Shown here: positions 15,612 through 24,366 of the stretch, piece by piece
How positions within the stretch are numbered: position 1 is the first letter of the stretch
Layout of the letters: each line of letters begins with the position of its first letter
Assembly: GCF_009857475.1 (NCBI RefSeq)
Contig: NZ_WWCJ01000019.1
Coordinates: 1 to 64,000 of the forward strand
Direction of reading: 5' to 3'
Length of the DNA stretch: 64,000 nucleotides
Source of the DNA: Pseudoduganella guangdongensis
GTDB lineage: Bacteria; Pseudomonadota; Gammaproteobacteria; Burkholderiales; Burkholderiaceae_D
Position numbers and translations under genes: made by a program
The notes under the pieces: generated by a model
The model's input: only the letters and a program-made list of their open reading frames with translations
Told to the model about the DNA's origin: nothing
Databases searched by the model: none

Positions 15612-17744
15612 ATGATTCGCCTGACACTGATCGCCGCCGCAGTCCTCTCCGCCACCCATGCCATGGCGGACGAGAAAGAAGCTGAACCCATCCAGAAGGT
15701 CGAGGTCAAGGCCGCGGCCGATACCTATAATCCGCGGCGCGACGATACCGCCAGCAAAATCATCGTCAATAGCGATGAGCTGAAGCGTTATGGCGATACC
15801 TCCATCGGCGATGCGCTGAAGCGGGTGCCGGGCGTGACCGTCGGCGCCGGTGGGCGCGATATCCGGATGCGCGGCCTGGGCAGCGGCTATACGCAGATCC
15901 TGCTGAACGGCGAGCGGGTGCCGCCGGGCTTCAATATCGAGACCGTGGCGCCGGATAGTATCGAGCGCATCGAGGTACTGCGTTCGGCCAGCGCTGAATT
16001 CAGCACGCAGTCGATTGCCGGCACCATCAATATCGTGCTGAAGAAGGCGGTGAAGACTGCCCAGCGGGAATTCAAGTTCGGCGTTGGCCGCAGCAGCGAG
16101 ATGACCAACCCAACCGGCAATCTTGTTATGTCGGATAGGGACGGCAATTTCTCGTACTCGGTCAATATGCGTGGCAGCCGCTTTGAGTTTGACCGCAATA
16201 GTTTTACGGACGAGGAGTCGTTCGCGCCGAGCGGCGCGCCGACGATGCGCCGGCGCATGAATGTCTTTGATCGCGGCCATGCGCGCGCCCTGGAGTTGTC
16301 GCCGCGCCTGAACTGGAACCTGGAGAATGGCGATACGCTGACCTCTCAATCATTCTTTAACCAGAATATTTTCAAGAGCACCATCGATCGCGGCTTCGAG
16401 GGCGATGCGCCTTTCTATGATGGCGTGCATGTCGTTAACCAGAACAAGACGTCGTTCATGCGCTCGGATTTGAACTGGGTGCATCGGTTCGGCGAGGGTG
16501 CGAAACTGGATGCCACGGTCGGTGGAAATCGTTTGCGCTCGAAGGGGCAATGGTATGAGACCGATGCGCGCAATGGCGTGGACGCGCTGCAGCATGATGT
16601 CTTTAGCGGCGTGCGCGAGTGGGGCGTGAGCAGTACCGGCAAGTATTCGGCGCCGCTGGGGGCGGAGCATGCGCTGGCGCTGGGCTGGGATGTGGGCTTT
16701 ACCGATCGCGATGATTGGCGCAATCAGCGCGATCTCAAACTCGATACCGGCGCGCGCGATCCGCGTGATGAGGGCTACCAGTCGTCCGTGCGGCGCAGCG
16801 CTTTGTATGCGCAGGATGAGTGGAGCCTGAGTAAGCAGTGGTCGGTGTACATGGGCTTGCGTTGGGAGGGCATGGAGACGCGCAGTTCGGGCGCTGGCTT
16901 TGCGCCGGTTCGTAACCGCAGCAGCGTGTGGAGTCCCTTGGCGCAGACGCTGTATAAACTGCCGAATGGGAAGGATCAGTTGCGTGCTGCGTTGACGCGC
17001 ACTTATAAGGCGCCGAACGCGGGCAACCTGTCGGCGCGCCGCTTCACCGCGACCAATAACAGCAAGCTGGAGACGGATTGGATCGGTAATCCGAACCTGA
17101 AGCCGGAGCTGGCGACTGGCCTGGACGCGGCCTATGAGCATTACTGGGCGGAGGGGGCTTTGTTCAGCGTTGCGGCGGCTGCGCGGCGTATAAATAATTT
17201 CACGCGCCGTACCGTGCGCGAGGACGAAAGCGGGCGCTGGGTGACGACCATGATGAATAACGGCCGCGCCGATGTGCGCAGCCTGGATGTGGAAGTCAAA
17301 TTCCCGCTGAAGGCGGTGATGGACGATGCGCCGGGCGTGGATGTGCGTGCCAGCGTTAGCCGCAACTGGTCGCAAGTGCGCTCGGTGCCGGGGCCGCATA
17401 ACCGGCTGGACCAGCAGGTGCCTTTGAGCGCTGTGTTGGGGGCGGATTACAAGACGCCGGATGGGGCGTGGAGCCTGGGCGGCAGTTTCAATTTCCGTGG
17501 CGCGGGCCTGGTGCGCATGGGGGATGAGCAGTATGACTGGTCCACCGTGTCGCGCCAGTTGGATGCTTATGTGGCGTGGAAGATTGATCCGAAGACGCAG
17601 TTGCGCTTATCTGCGTGGAACCTGATGGCGCGCGATTCCGTGTCGCGCTCGACCTTCCGCAACGCGCAGGATGGGGTGAGTTCGACCGCGTCCACCACGC
17701 CTGGCGTTCGTAATATTCGCTTACAACTTGAGATGCGCTTCTAA
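15612..17744 (+). CDS. TonB-dependent outer-membrane receptor
   Basis: 710 residues from ATG 15612 with signal peptide (A-T-H-A-M-A-D). The plug domain has D-A-L-K-R-V-P-G-V-T-V and I-R-M-R-G-L-G; the barrel ends in the aromatic L-E-M-R-F. It resembles ferri-siderophore/colicin-type receptors without an identifiable ligand. Followed 36 nt later by a second receptor gene, suggesting co-transcription. No Fur box was evident by eye. Confidence 0.9.
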   Translation: MIRLTLIAAAVLSATHAMADEKEAEPIQKVEVKAAADTYNPRRDDTASKIIVNSDELKRYGDTSIGDALKRVPGVTVGAGGRDIRMRGLGSGYTQILLNGERVPPGFNIETVAPDSIERIEVLRSASAEFSTQSIAGTINIVLKKAVKTAQREFKFGVGRSSEMTNPTGNLVMSDRDGNFSYSVNMRGSRFEFDRNSFTDEESFAPSGAPTMRRRMNVFDRGHARALELSPRLNWNLENGDTLTSQSFFNQNIFKSTIDRGFEGDAPFYDGVHVVNQNKTSFMRSDLNWVHRFGEGAKLDATVGGNRLRSKGQWYETDARNGVDALQHDVFSGVREWGVSSTGKYSAPLGAEHALALGWDVGFTDRDDWRNQRDLKLDTGARDPRDEGYQSSVRRSALYAQDEWSLSKQWSVYMGLRWEGMETRSSGAGFAPVRNRSSVWSPLAQTLYKLPNGKDQLRAALTRTYKAPNAGNLSARRFTATNNSKLETDWIGNPNLKPELATGLDAAYEHYWAEGALFSVAAAARRINNFTRRTVREDESGRWVTTMMNNGRADVRSLDVEVKFPLKAVMDDAPGVDVRASVSRNWSQVRSVPGPHNRLDQQVPLSAVLGADYKTPDGAWSLGGSFNFRGAGLVRMGDEQYDWSTVSRQLDAYVAWKIDPKTQLRLSAWNLMARDSVSRSTFRNAQDGVSSTASTTPGVRNIRLQLEMRF

Positions 17745-17780
17745 GCTAGAATCTCGCCTCTTAGTCACACGAGGCATCTA

Positions 17781-19856
17781 ATGAAGAACAAGCATTTCCA
17801 GCGCAGCGCGATTGCCGCTGCTTGCGTGGCCCTGGTTTCCGGCAGCGCTTTGGCGCAAGACGGGGCGGCGAGCGGGCAGCAACTTGAGACGGTGCAGGTG
17901 GTGGGCAACTGGCTGGGTTCCGGCCAGAAGAGCGTGAAAAATTTCGGCGGTGCGCGCACGGTGGTCAAGCGCGAGGAGATCCAGGATTCCGGCGCGGCCA
18001 GCATCAGCGATGTGCTGCGCACCGTGCCTGGTGTGCAAATTACGAACAATTCCTCCAGCGGTGGCAGCGCCATTTCGCTGAACATCGGCGTGCGTGGCCT
18101 GGATGGCCGCTATTCGCCGCGTTCCACCGTGCTGCTGGATGGTATTCCTTTGGCGGTGGCGCCGTATGGCCAGCCGCAGTTGTCGTTTGCGCCGGTGTCG
18201 CTGGCGAATATCGATTCGATCGATGTGGTGCGCGGTGGTGGCGCGGTGCGTTATGGCCCGCAGAACGTGGGCGGTATCATCAACTTCAAGACGCGCGCGG
18301 TGCCGATGGGCGACTTCAAGGGCGATGCGTCGGTGCGCTATAACTACTTCGACGGCGGCAACCACAATACCCAGACCAGTGCCTTTGCCGGCGGCGGCGA
18401 TGGGGACGGCTTGGGCATGGCGCTGATGTATTCCGGCGTTGCCGGGCGCGGCTACCGTGAGCACAGCAAAGAGCAGGTGCATGATGTTGCACTGAAGTTC
18501 CGCTACGCCATCGATGCCCGTTCGGAGCTGAACGCCAAGTTCTCCTACTTTGATGCGGAGTCCGACCTGCCGGGCGGCCTGACATCGGCACAGTTTGCAG
18601 CCAATCCGCGCCAGTCTTTCCGCAATTCCGACAAGTGGAACGGCCGCCGCAAGGGCCTTGACCTGGGTTACCTGAACACCCTGTCGGCGACCCAGGAAGT
18701 CGAGGTGCGCGCCTTCTATAACGACAGTTCGCGCGCCAGCCTGCTGGCCAACGCGCAGGACAAGGACGTGAGCTCGCTGAGCCGTCAGCCGCGCGACTAC
18801 GAGGTGGCCGGTATCGAGCCGCGCTTTACCCAGCGCTTGAACTGGGGGGCGGTGCGCCACGATGTCACGGTGGGCTACCGCTTCTTGAACGAGAGCGCCA
18901 AGGAGGCGGCGGTCAGCGTGAAGATCGGCGGTACAGCGCCGACAACGACGCGCCGTTCGGAAAACAGCACGAAGGCCCATTCACTCTACGTGGACGACCA
19001 GATCGCCTATGGCCAGTGGCGCGTGACGCCGGGCGTGCGCTTTGAGCACATCAAGATGGACCGAGAGAACAAGCTGACGCCTTTCACCGAGGAGATCAGC
19101 AACCATAAGGCGCTGCCGTCCCTGAACGTGTCCTACCTGCTGAGCAAGGAACTGATCCTGTACGGCAACTACAACAGCTCGTTCGGCAGCATCCAGCATT
19201 TGCAGTTGAATCTGCAGGATTCGGCCGATGCGCTGAAGCCGGAAACCGCGAAGACCCAGGAGCTCGGCGCGCGCTATAGCGGCAAGCAGTGGCAGCTGGA
19301 GGCGACCGCCTTCAACCTCGATTTCTCGAACCAGATCCAGTTTGTGAACGCGTCGCCTGTGTTCTATAAGAACCTGGGTAAAACCCGCCACCGCGGCCTG
19401 GAAAGCCGTGCCGAATATGCGTTCGACGGCGCCGGCAAACTGTCCGGCCTGAGCGCCTACGCGACCTGGGCCTACACCCAGGCCGAGCTGCGCCAGGGCG
19501 CGCACGCCGGCAACGATGTGCCGTTTTATTCGCGGAATGTGGATACGCAGGGTCTGAAATTCAAACGTGGCGCCTGGACTGTGGACTTGCATACGACCCA
19601 TCAATCCAAGCAGTACTCGGACGAGAAGAATACCGTTGCTGAATCTGCCGATGGGCAGGTCGGGATAATTCCTTCTTATCGCTTGTGGAATGCGAATGTG
19701 AGCTGGGATGTGGCCGGTATGCCGGGTACGGAGATTCAACTGGGCGTAAATAACCTGGCGAATAAAACCTTCTTTACCCGCACCACCGATAGCAACCTGG
19801 GCATTCTGCCGGGCGCGGGACGCATGGCTTATATCCAGCTGCGCACCGGCTTTTAA
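17781..19856 (+). CDS. TonB-dependent siderophore receptor (FecA-like)
   Basis: 691 residues with signal peptide (VSGSALAQD). Plug: V-L-R-T-V-P-G-V-Q-I, N-I-G-V-R-G-L-D-G-R-Y-S-P-R and the D-V-V-R-G-G-G-A-V-R-Y-G-P-Q-N-V-G-G block typical of FecA/FhuA-like receptors; C-terminus Y-I-Q-L-R-T-G-F is the outer-membrane insertion signal. Likely imports ferric citrate or a siderophore. A terminator lies 17 nt past the stop, closing the two-receptor unit. Confidence 0.92.
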   Translation: MKNKHFQRSAIAAACVALVSGSALAQDGAASGQQLETVQVVGNWLGSGQKSVKNFGGARTVVKREEIQDSGAASISDVLRTVPGVQITNNSSSGGSAISLNIGVRGLDGRYSPRSTVLLDGIPLAVAPYGQPQLSFAPVSLANIDSIDVVRGGGAVRYGPQNVGGIINFKTRAVPMGDFKGDASVRYNYFDGGNHNTQTSAFAGGGDGDGLGMALMYSGVAGRGYREHSKEQVHDVALKFRYAIDARSELNAKFSYFDAESDLPGGLTSAQFAANPRQSFRNSDKWNGRRKGLDLGYLNTLSATQEVEVRAFYNDSSRASLLANAQDKDVSSLSRQPRDYEVAGIEPRFTQRLNWGAVRHDVTVGYRFLNESAKEAAVSVKIGGTAPTTTRRSENSTKAHSLYVDDQIAYGQWRVTPGVRFEHIKMDRENKLTPFTEEISNHKALPSLNVSYLLSKELILYGNYNSSFGSIQHLQLNLQDSADALKPETAKTQELGARYSGKQWQLEATAFNLDFSNQIQFVNASPVFYKNLGKTRHRGLESRAEYAFDGAGKLSGLSAYATWAYTQAELRQGAHAGNDVPFYSRNVDTQGLKFKRGAWTVDLHTTHQSKQYSDEKNTVAESADGQVGIIPSYRLWNANVSWDVAGMPGTEIQLGVNNLANKTFFTRTTDSNLGILPGAGRMAYIQLRTGF

Positions 19857-19873
19857 TCGGTTTTGAAATAAAG

Positions 19874-19910
19874 AAAAGCGCCACACTTCAAATGTGTGGC
19901 GCTTTTTTAT
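19874..19910 (+). terminator. Intrinsic terminator after the TonB receptor pair
   Basis: AAAAGCGCCACAC (19874-19886) pairs perfectly with GTGTGGCGCTTTT (19894-19906) around a 7-nt loop and runs into a T-tract. Strong rho-independent terminator, with A-tract upstream so it may act in both directions. Confidence 0.92.
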
Positions 19911-19969
19911 TATTCTGGTTAAATTATGTAGATAAAACCAAGCCGAAATGGTACATTGCAGGGCAGAAA

Positions 19970-19989
19970 TGTCACACATTGTCACACAT
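19970..19989. repeat. Tandem 10-bp direct repeat upstream of the H-NS-like gene
   Basis: TGTCACACAT occurs twice head to tail, at 19970-19979 and 19980-19989, 30 bp before the start codon. One unit per helical turn would place two proteins on one DNA face. Possible regulator site. Confidence 0.5.
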
Positions 19990-20018
19990 CTAATTTTCAT
20001 ACACTTAGGGTAAGAAAG

Positions 20019-20312
20019 ATGACGACCTACCAAGAATATCAAGCGAAAATTGCCGAGCTGCAAAACCTGGCAGCCGATGCGCGCAAAGCGGAACTGCAAA
20101 AGGCGAAGGATCAGATCTGGTCCATCATGCGCGAATATGATTTGAGCCCGGCCGACCTCGGTCCTGCGGCCAAGAGCAATAAGCCGGTCAAACCGCGTGC
20201 GCGCGTGCCGATGAAATACCAGGACCCGGTTTCCGGTTCCCAGTGGACTGGCCGTGGCCGCGCACCAAAATGGCTGGAAGGCAAGAATAAGGAAGACTTC
20301 CTGATTAAATAA
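20019..20312 (+). CDS. H-NS family nucleoid-associated protein
   Basis: 97 residues from ATG 20019. The N-terminal helix (YQEYQAKIAELQNLA) is a dimerising coiled coil; the C-terminus has Y-Q-D-P then W-T-G-R-G-R-A-P-K-W, the H-NS/BpH3-type DNA-binding loop that inserts into AT-rich minor grooves. Short length is normal for the betaproteobacterial subgroup. Monocistronic: terminators lie on both sides, and a tandem direct repeat sits upstream. Confidence 0.95.
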   Translation: MTTYQEYQAKIAELQNLAADARKAELQKAKDQIWSIMREYDLSPADLGPAAKSNKPVKPRARVPMKYQDPVSGSQWTGRGRAPKWLEGKNKEDFLIK

Positions 20313-20349
20313 GCCAGCGGCAGTTGGTAACTGCTGGTAGCTTAGGGAG

Positions 20350-20375
20350 GGGCGGATTTAATATCCGCCCTTTTT
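20350..20375 (+). terminator. Intrinsic terminator after the H-NS-like gene
   Basis: GGGCGGAT (20350-20357), loop TTAAT, ATCCGCCC (20363-20370), then TTTTT. Perfect 8-bp stem. Confidence 0.92.
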
Positions 20376-20412
20376 CTTTATATGGGCTCCGGAATATGTG
20401 CGATGATGAAGC

Positions 20413-21027
20413 ATGGCCGCTATCCCCTTATTCCCCCTGCACACGGTGCTGTATCCGGACGGGCACCTGGCGCTGCAAGTGTTCGAGGTGCGTTATCTCG
20501 ATATGGTGAAGCGCTGTATCGAGCATAAGGAGGATTTCGGCGTGGTGGCCCTGGCGCACGGCGAGGAGGTGCGCAAACCGGAGCAGCACGAGACCTTGTG
20601 CGCGGTCGGGACGATGGCGCATATCTCGGAGTGGAAGGCGCTGATGCCGGGCTTGATGCATATCCGCTGCCGGGGGCGGCGGCGTTTCCGCGTGGTGTCG
20701 GCCGGGCAGCTTAAACACGGCTTGTGGATGGCCGACGTGGCGCCGATCGAGGACGATATGGCGGTGCCGGTGCCGGCCGACCAGCAGGACGTGGCCGACA
20801 GCCTGGGCACCCTGATCCAGACCTTGCAGGAGCGCGGCATGCCGCCCGAGCAGATGCCGATGCAAACGCCGTACCGGCTGGCGGAGGCGGGCTGGGTGGC
20901 GAACCGCTGGTGCGAGTTGCTGCGCTTATCGCTGGTGCAGCGGCAGCTGCTGCTGGCGCAGGAAAATCCAGTGCTGCGCCTGGAACTGGTGCAGGATGTG
21001 ATGGTGGAGCATGGCCTGCTGAATTAG
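20413..21027 (+). CDS. LON substrate-binding domain protein (stand-alone)
   Basis: 204 residues. I-P-L-F-P-L-H-T-V-L-Y-P-D-G-H-L-A-L-Q-V-F-E-V-R-Y begins a PUA-like LON N-terminal domain; there is no AAA+ or protease part, so it is the short YbbK/‘LON peptidase substrate-binding domain’ type of unknown role. The domain occupies almost the whole chain. Precedes the PaiB-like gene by 49 nt on the same strand. Confidence 0.92.
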   Translation: MAAIPLFPLHTVLYPDGHLALQVFEVRYLDMVKRCIEHKEDFGVVALAHGEEVRKPEQHETLCAVGTMAHISEWKALMPGLMHIRCRGRRRFRVVSAGQLKHGLWMADVAPIEDDMAVPVPADQQDVADSLGTLIQTLQERGMPPEQMPMQTPYRLAEAGWVANRWCELLRLSLVQRQLLLAQENPVLRLELVQDVMVEHGLLN

Positions 21028-21076
21028 GCCATCGCTGGCCCTATGCGGCCCCGCTGGGTGCCGCTACACTGGCCCC

Positions 21077-21730
21077 ATGTATACGCCAACCGCTTTCGCT
21101 GAAGACCGCCTGGAGGCCAAGCATGGCCTGATCCGGTCCTATCCATTGGGGATGCTGATCGTCCCCTCCGTGCCTTCCGCCGACCTGGTGCCGTTCGCGC
21201 TCTATCCCGATGAGGGCGAGGCGGGGCTGGGCGTGCTGCGCGCCCATGTGGCGCGCGCCAATCCGGCCTGGCAGGCGCTGGCCGCGGGCGGCGATTGCCT
21301 GGTGGCGTTCCAGGGGCCGCAAGCTTATGTGAGCCCGAACTGGTATCCCGGCAAGGCGGCCAATCCGAAGCAGGTGCCGACCTGGAATTATGCGATGGTG
21401 CAGGTGCGTGGCACGGCGCGCGTGGTGCACGATGCGGCCTGGCTGCGTCGCTTGCTGGGCGATCTGACCACGGTGCATGAAGGTGCTTTGCCGCAGGCGT
21501 GGTCGATCGAGGATGCGCCGGCGGATTATATCGACGGTTTGCTGAAGGCGATCGTGGGCATCGAGATTCCGGTGGCTGCCATCAGCGGCAAGTGGAAGGT
21601 GAGCCAGAACCGCAGCGCTGCCGATGCGAACGGCGTGGCCGGGGGCTTGCGCAGTGTCGTGGGTGCGCCGGGCGCGGCGGCGATGGCGGCCCTGGTGGCC
21701 GAGCGCGCGCCGATCCTTAAGCCGGACTGA
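21077..21730 (+). CDS. PaiB-like FMN-binding protein
   Basis: 217 residues. MYTPTAFAEDRLEAKHGLIRSYPLG and the later H-V-A-R-A-N-P-A-W and S-P-N-W-Y-P match the PaiB 'FMN-binding negative transcriptional regulator' family, a split-barrel flavoprotein fold. In Bacillus PaiB represses sporulation and protease genes; a regulatory role here is only by family name, as no DNA-binding domain is visible. The 3' end overlaps the convergent transporter gene by 14 nt. Confidence 0.88.
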   Translation: MYTPTAFAEDRLEAKHGLIRSYPLGMLIVPSVPSADLVPFALYPDEGEAGLGVLRAHVARANPAWQALAAGGDCLVAFQGPQAYVSPNWYPGKAANPKQVPTWNYAMVQVRGTARVVHDAAWLRRLLGDLTTVHEGALPQAWSIEDAPADYIDGLLKAIVGIEIPVAAISGKWKVSQNRSAADANGVAGGLRSVVGAPGAAAMAALVAERAPILKPD

Positions 21731-22670
21731 GTTCTTCTTCCTGCGCGTGCACGTGCATGGACCAGGTGACGCCGGCGATCAGCAGCACGATGGCGGCGAT
21801 CTCCAGCGGGCGCGGGAATTGCTGCTTGTAGACAAAGCCGTAAAGCAGCGCAAACAGGGTCTCGAACAGGATCAACTGGCCGGACAAGGTGATGGGCACG
21901 CGGCGGCTGGCGATATTCCATAAGTGGTTGCCGATCACGGACGCGCCCAGGGCCAGCACGCCATTACAGATCCAGAACAGGGTCCAGTCGCGGCCGGAGG
22001 CGGCGCCTGCCGCGCCGGTCACGTCGGCATGGAAGATGGCGTAGGCGATGCCGCCCACCACCAGCGAGATGCAGCCGGTGGACAGGCCGTATAGGGCGGA
22101 CCATTCGGCGCTGCTGTAGTGCGGGTTGCGTTTCAGGTAGCGCGCATTATCCAGCGTATACCAGCTCCAGCAGAGCAGGGCGCCGGTGGCGCATGCCACG
22201 CCGATCACCGTGTTCAGCATGGAGGCGCCGGCATCGGCGGCATGCTGGAATACGTCGATATTGATGCAGGTGATGCCGGCTGCTGTCACCAGCAGCGGCA
22301 TGGCGAGCTGGCGCAGCGGCACGGCGCCATGGTCGTTGCGGCCCATGAGCGTGACGGCGATCGGCAGCACGCCGATGATCAGGGAGGTCGGCGCCACCCC
22401 GGCCAGCTTCACGCCGAAGGCCAGGAACATGTAGTAAATCAGGTTGCCGGCCAGGGCGTGGCGCAGCAGGGCGAAGTAGTCGCTGCGTTCCAGCCGTCCG
22501 AGCAGGTTGCCAAGGCGCGGCAGCATCAGCACCAGGGCGATCAGGCCGTAGGCAATGTAGCGCCCGACCGCCATTTCCAGCGGCGAGAATGCCGACAGCA
22601 GTTCCGGCGCGATGAACACCATGCCCCACATTGCGCCCGCCAACAGGCCGCACACCACACCAGTCCACAT
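21717..22670 (-). CDS. DMT/EamA family membrane transporter
   Basis: 317 residues from ATG 22670, which follows GAGGGA; an in-frame TTG 15 nt earlier would overlap that site. About ten transmembrane helices in two EamA halves, with G-L-L-A-G-A-M-W-G at the start. Probable metabolite or drug exporter; the substrate cannot be told. Confidence 0.88.
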   Translation of the reverse strand: MWTGVVCGLLAGAMWGMVFIAPELLSAFSPLEMAVGRYIAYGLIALVLMLPRLGNLLGRLERSDYFALLRHALAGNLIYYMFLAFGVKLAGVAPTSLIIGVLPIAVTLMGRNDHGAVPLRQLAMPLLVTAAGITCINIDVFQHAADAGASMLNTVIGVACATGALLCWSWYTLDNARYLKRNPHYSSAEWSALYGLSTGCISLVVGGIAYAIFHADVTGAAGAASGRDWTLFWICNGVLALGASVIGNHLWNIASRRVPITLSGQLILFETLFALLYGFVYKQQFPRPLEIAAIVLLIAGVTWSMHVHAQEEELSPA

Positions 22671-22747
22671 ACAACGTTCCCTCAATTAAAACTGCGACAG
22701 TTTCGCACAGCTAGCGATATCTTGCCCGATCATGGGCACGCGAAGGT

Positions 22748-23035
22748 TCAGGCTTGCAGGCGCTGGAATAAAGCCGCCAGTGCCAGCAGCGCCGCCACAT
22801 TCAGCACGACGGTGAACCAGAACATGGCGAGGAAGGAAGTCTTGGACGATTTGTGGCGCAGCCACTGCTGCGCTGCGAGGGCGCCGGGCCAGCCGCCGGC
22901 CAGTCCAAGCAAGAGCAGGGTGCGTTCGGGCGTGCGGCGGCGGCCCTTGCGGGCGGCCGACTTGTCCAGCGCGTAGGCGATAAAGCAAGCGACGCTGGCC
23001 ACGGCATACAGCGCGGCCAGCGCGGCGAACAGCAT
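22748..23035 (-). CDS. DUF1294 family small membrane protein
   Basis: 95 residues: two or three helices, with A-Y-A-L-D-K-S-A-A-R-K-G-R-R-R-T-P-E and L-A-G-G-W-P-G-A-L-A-A-Q-Q, both DUF1294 hallmarks. Function unknown; often found fused to a cold-shock domain, absent here. Its ATG shares its first base with the TAA-end of trpS, so it is the second gene of a trpS operon. Confidence 0.9.
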   Translation of the reverse strand: MLFAALAALYAVASVACFIAYALDKSAARKGRRRTPERTLLLLGLAGGWPGALAAQQWLRHKSSKTSFLAMFWFTVVLNVAALLALAALFQRLQA

Positions 23036-24054
23036 CAGAAGTAGGACAGGCCGAGGGCGGCCTTCACTTCATCGGTGGTGCGGGCAGCGACTTCGCGTGC
23101 GCGCATGGTGCCTTCCTTCAGCACCTGCATGATGTAGCCCTTGTCCTGGGCCAGCTCCTCGCGGCGGGCGCGGATGGGCGCCAGCATGTCCTGCAGTACC
23201 GCTTCCAGGCGCTTCTTGACGACCGAGTCGCCCAGGCCGCCGCGTGTGTAATGGTCCTTCATTTCCTGCACGCCGGCCTTGTCGGTATCGAAGGCATCCA
23301 GGTAGATGAAGGCGACATTGCCTTCCAGGTGGCCCGGATCGGATACTTTCAGGTGCAGCGGGTCGGTATACACCATCTTCACCGCCGCCTTGATCTCGTC
23401 GGCGCTGGCGCCCAGGTTGATCACGTTGCCCAGCGATTTGGACATTTTCGCCTTGCCGTCGATGCCCGGCAGGCGGCCCACTTCCGGCACCACCGCCTTG
23501 CACTCGACCAGGATTTCCTTGCCCACCAGGCGGTTGAACTTGCGCACGATCTCGTTGGTTTGTTCGATCATCGGGATCTGGTCCTCGCCGACCGGCACGA
23601 TGGAGGCCTTGAAGGCCGAGATGTCCGCCGCCTGCGAAGCAGGGTAGGTCAGGAAGCCGGCCGGGATGTCGCGCTCAAAGCCGCGCAGCACGATTTCCTG
23701 CTTCACGGTCGGATTGCGCTCCAGGCGGGCCACGGTGACCAGGTTCAGGTAATAGAAGGTCAGTTCCGCCAGTTCCGGGATTTGCGACTGGATCAGGATG
23801 GTCGATTTGGCCGGGTCGATACCGCAAGCCATGTAGTCCAATGCCACTTCCACCACGTTACGGTGCACCTTATTGGTGTCATCCATATTGTCGGTCAGCG
23901 CCTGCGAGTCGGCCAGCATGATGAACTGGTTATAGTCGTCCTGGTACGAAACGCGGTTGCGCAGGCTGCCCACGAAGTGGCCGAGGTGCAGCGGACCGGT
24001 CGGACGGTCGCCGGTCAGGATAATAGGTTTAGCGTTGGAAGCTGGCTGGCTCAT
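23035..24054 (-). CDS. trpS: Tryptophanyl-tRNA synthetase
   Basis: 339 residues from ATG 24054. Class I synthetase that charges tRNA-Trp. The HIGH motif is H23-L-G-H26 in [11 protein letters not shown] and the KMSKS motif is at 203-207 ([11 protein letters not shown]); G-E-D-Q-I-P-M-I is also typical. Length is that of the bacterial enzyme. Co-transcribed with the DUF1294 gene. The leader carries a 16-codon ORF with tandem Trp codons and a terminator ending 34 nt before this start, indicating attenuation by the level of charged tRNA-Trp, the enzyme's own product. Confidence 0.97.
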   Translation of the reverse strand: MSQPASNAKPIILTGDRPTGPLHLGHFVGSLRNRVSYQDDYNQFIMLADSQALTDNMDDTNKVHRNVVEVALDYMACGIDPAKSTILIQSQIPELAELTFYYLNLVTVARLERNPTVKQEIVLRGFERDIPAGFLTYPASQAADISAFKASIVPVGEDQIPMIEQTNEIVRKFNRLVGKEILVECKAVVPEVGRLPGIDGKAKMSKSLGNVINLGASADEIKAAVKMVYTDPLHLKVSDPGHLEGNVAFIYLDAFDTDKAGVQEMKDHYTRGGLGDSVVKKRLEAVLQDMLAPIRARREELAQDKGYIMQVLKEGTMRAREVAARTTDEVKAALGLSYF

Positions 24055-24088
24055 AGGGTTCTTTCTGCTTGCCCCTACCGATTGCGCC

Positions 24089-24120
24089 AAGAAAAACGCC
24101 ACCTGAGCAGAGGCGGCGTT
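24089..24120 (-). terminator. Attenuator terminator in the trpS leader
   Basis: Read on the minus strand: AACGCCGCC (24120-24112), loop TCTGCTCA, GGTGGCGTT (24103-24095), then TTTCTT. A 9-bp stem with one G-U pair followed by a T-tract, pointing into trpS and lying between the leader peptide and trpS. No other gene ends here on this strand, so it serves as an attenuator rather than an end-of-gene terminator. Confidence 0.8.
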
Positions 24121-24145
24121 GATATTAAAATCACATCACTTTTCA

Positions 24146-24172
24146 GTGGCCGCGTTAAGTCAGCGGCGCCAC
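24146..24172 (-). promoter_or_regulatory. Pause (1:2) hairpin of the trpS attenuator
   Basis: On the minus strand GTGGCGCCGC (24172-24163) pairs with GCGGCCAC (24153-24146), with two bulged bases; the loop holds the leader stop codon. The 5' arm contains the second Trp codon, so a ribosome stalled there would free the 3' arm (GCGGC), which can pair with GCCGC of the terminator's 5' arm. This is the standard trp-type 1:2 / 2:3 / 3:4 logic. Confidence 0.65.
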
Positions 24173-24210
24173 CAATTGCGGGAAAATGGATGTGATTGGA
24201 TAAATTTCAT
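24160..24210 (-). CDS. trpS leader peptide with tandem Trp codons
   Basis: Minus-strand ATG at 24210 to TGA at 24160: MKFIQSHPFSRNWWRR. Two adjacent TGG codons (24174-24169) sit three codons before the stop, next to the pause hairpin and 40 nt before the terminator. Trp is the rarest residue, so W-W in a 16-residue ORF at this spot upstream of trpS is strong evidence for ribosome-mediated attenuation. The ribosome site is poor (GCGGG directly before ATG; AGGA lies 20 nt off), the main weakness. Confidence 0.75.
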   Translation of the reverse strand: MKFIQSHPFSRNWWRR

Positions 24211-24246
24211 CCCGCAATGGTTACAGTTCCTGTTCCCCCTGTCAAG

Positions 24247-24296
24247 ATGTCCACTTCGGCGCGGCACGGCGATCCTGCAGGAAGAAGGGTGGACAT
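24247..24296. repeat. Inverted repeat in the trpS/CocE divergent region
   Basis: ATGTCCAC (24247-24254) and GTGGACAT (24289-24296) are perfect inverted copies 34 nt apart, with the palindrome TCCTGCAGGA at 24273-24282 between them. It lies upstream of both the trpS leader and the CocE-type gene; it could be a regulator site or a relic repeat. Confidence 0.45.
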
Positions 24297-24366
24297 TTCC
24301 CGTGCGTACTGGGGACTTGGTTTTCTAGTAATATTGCCGAAATTTATCAAGCTCGCCGGAGAACCC

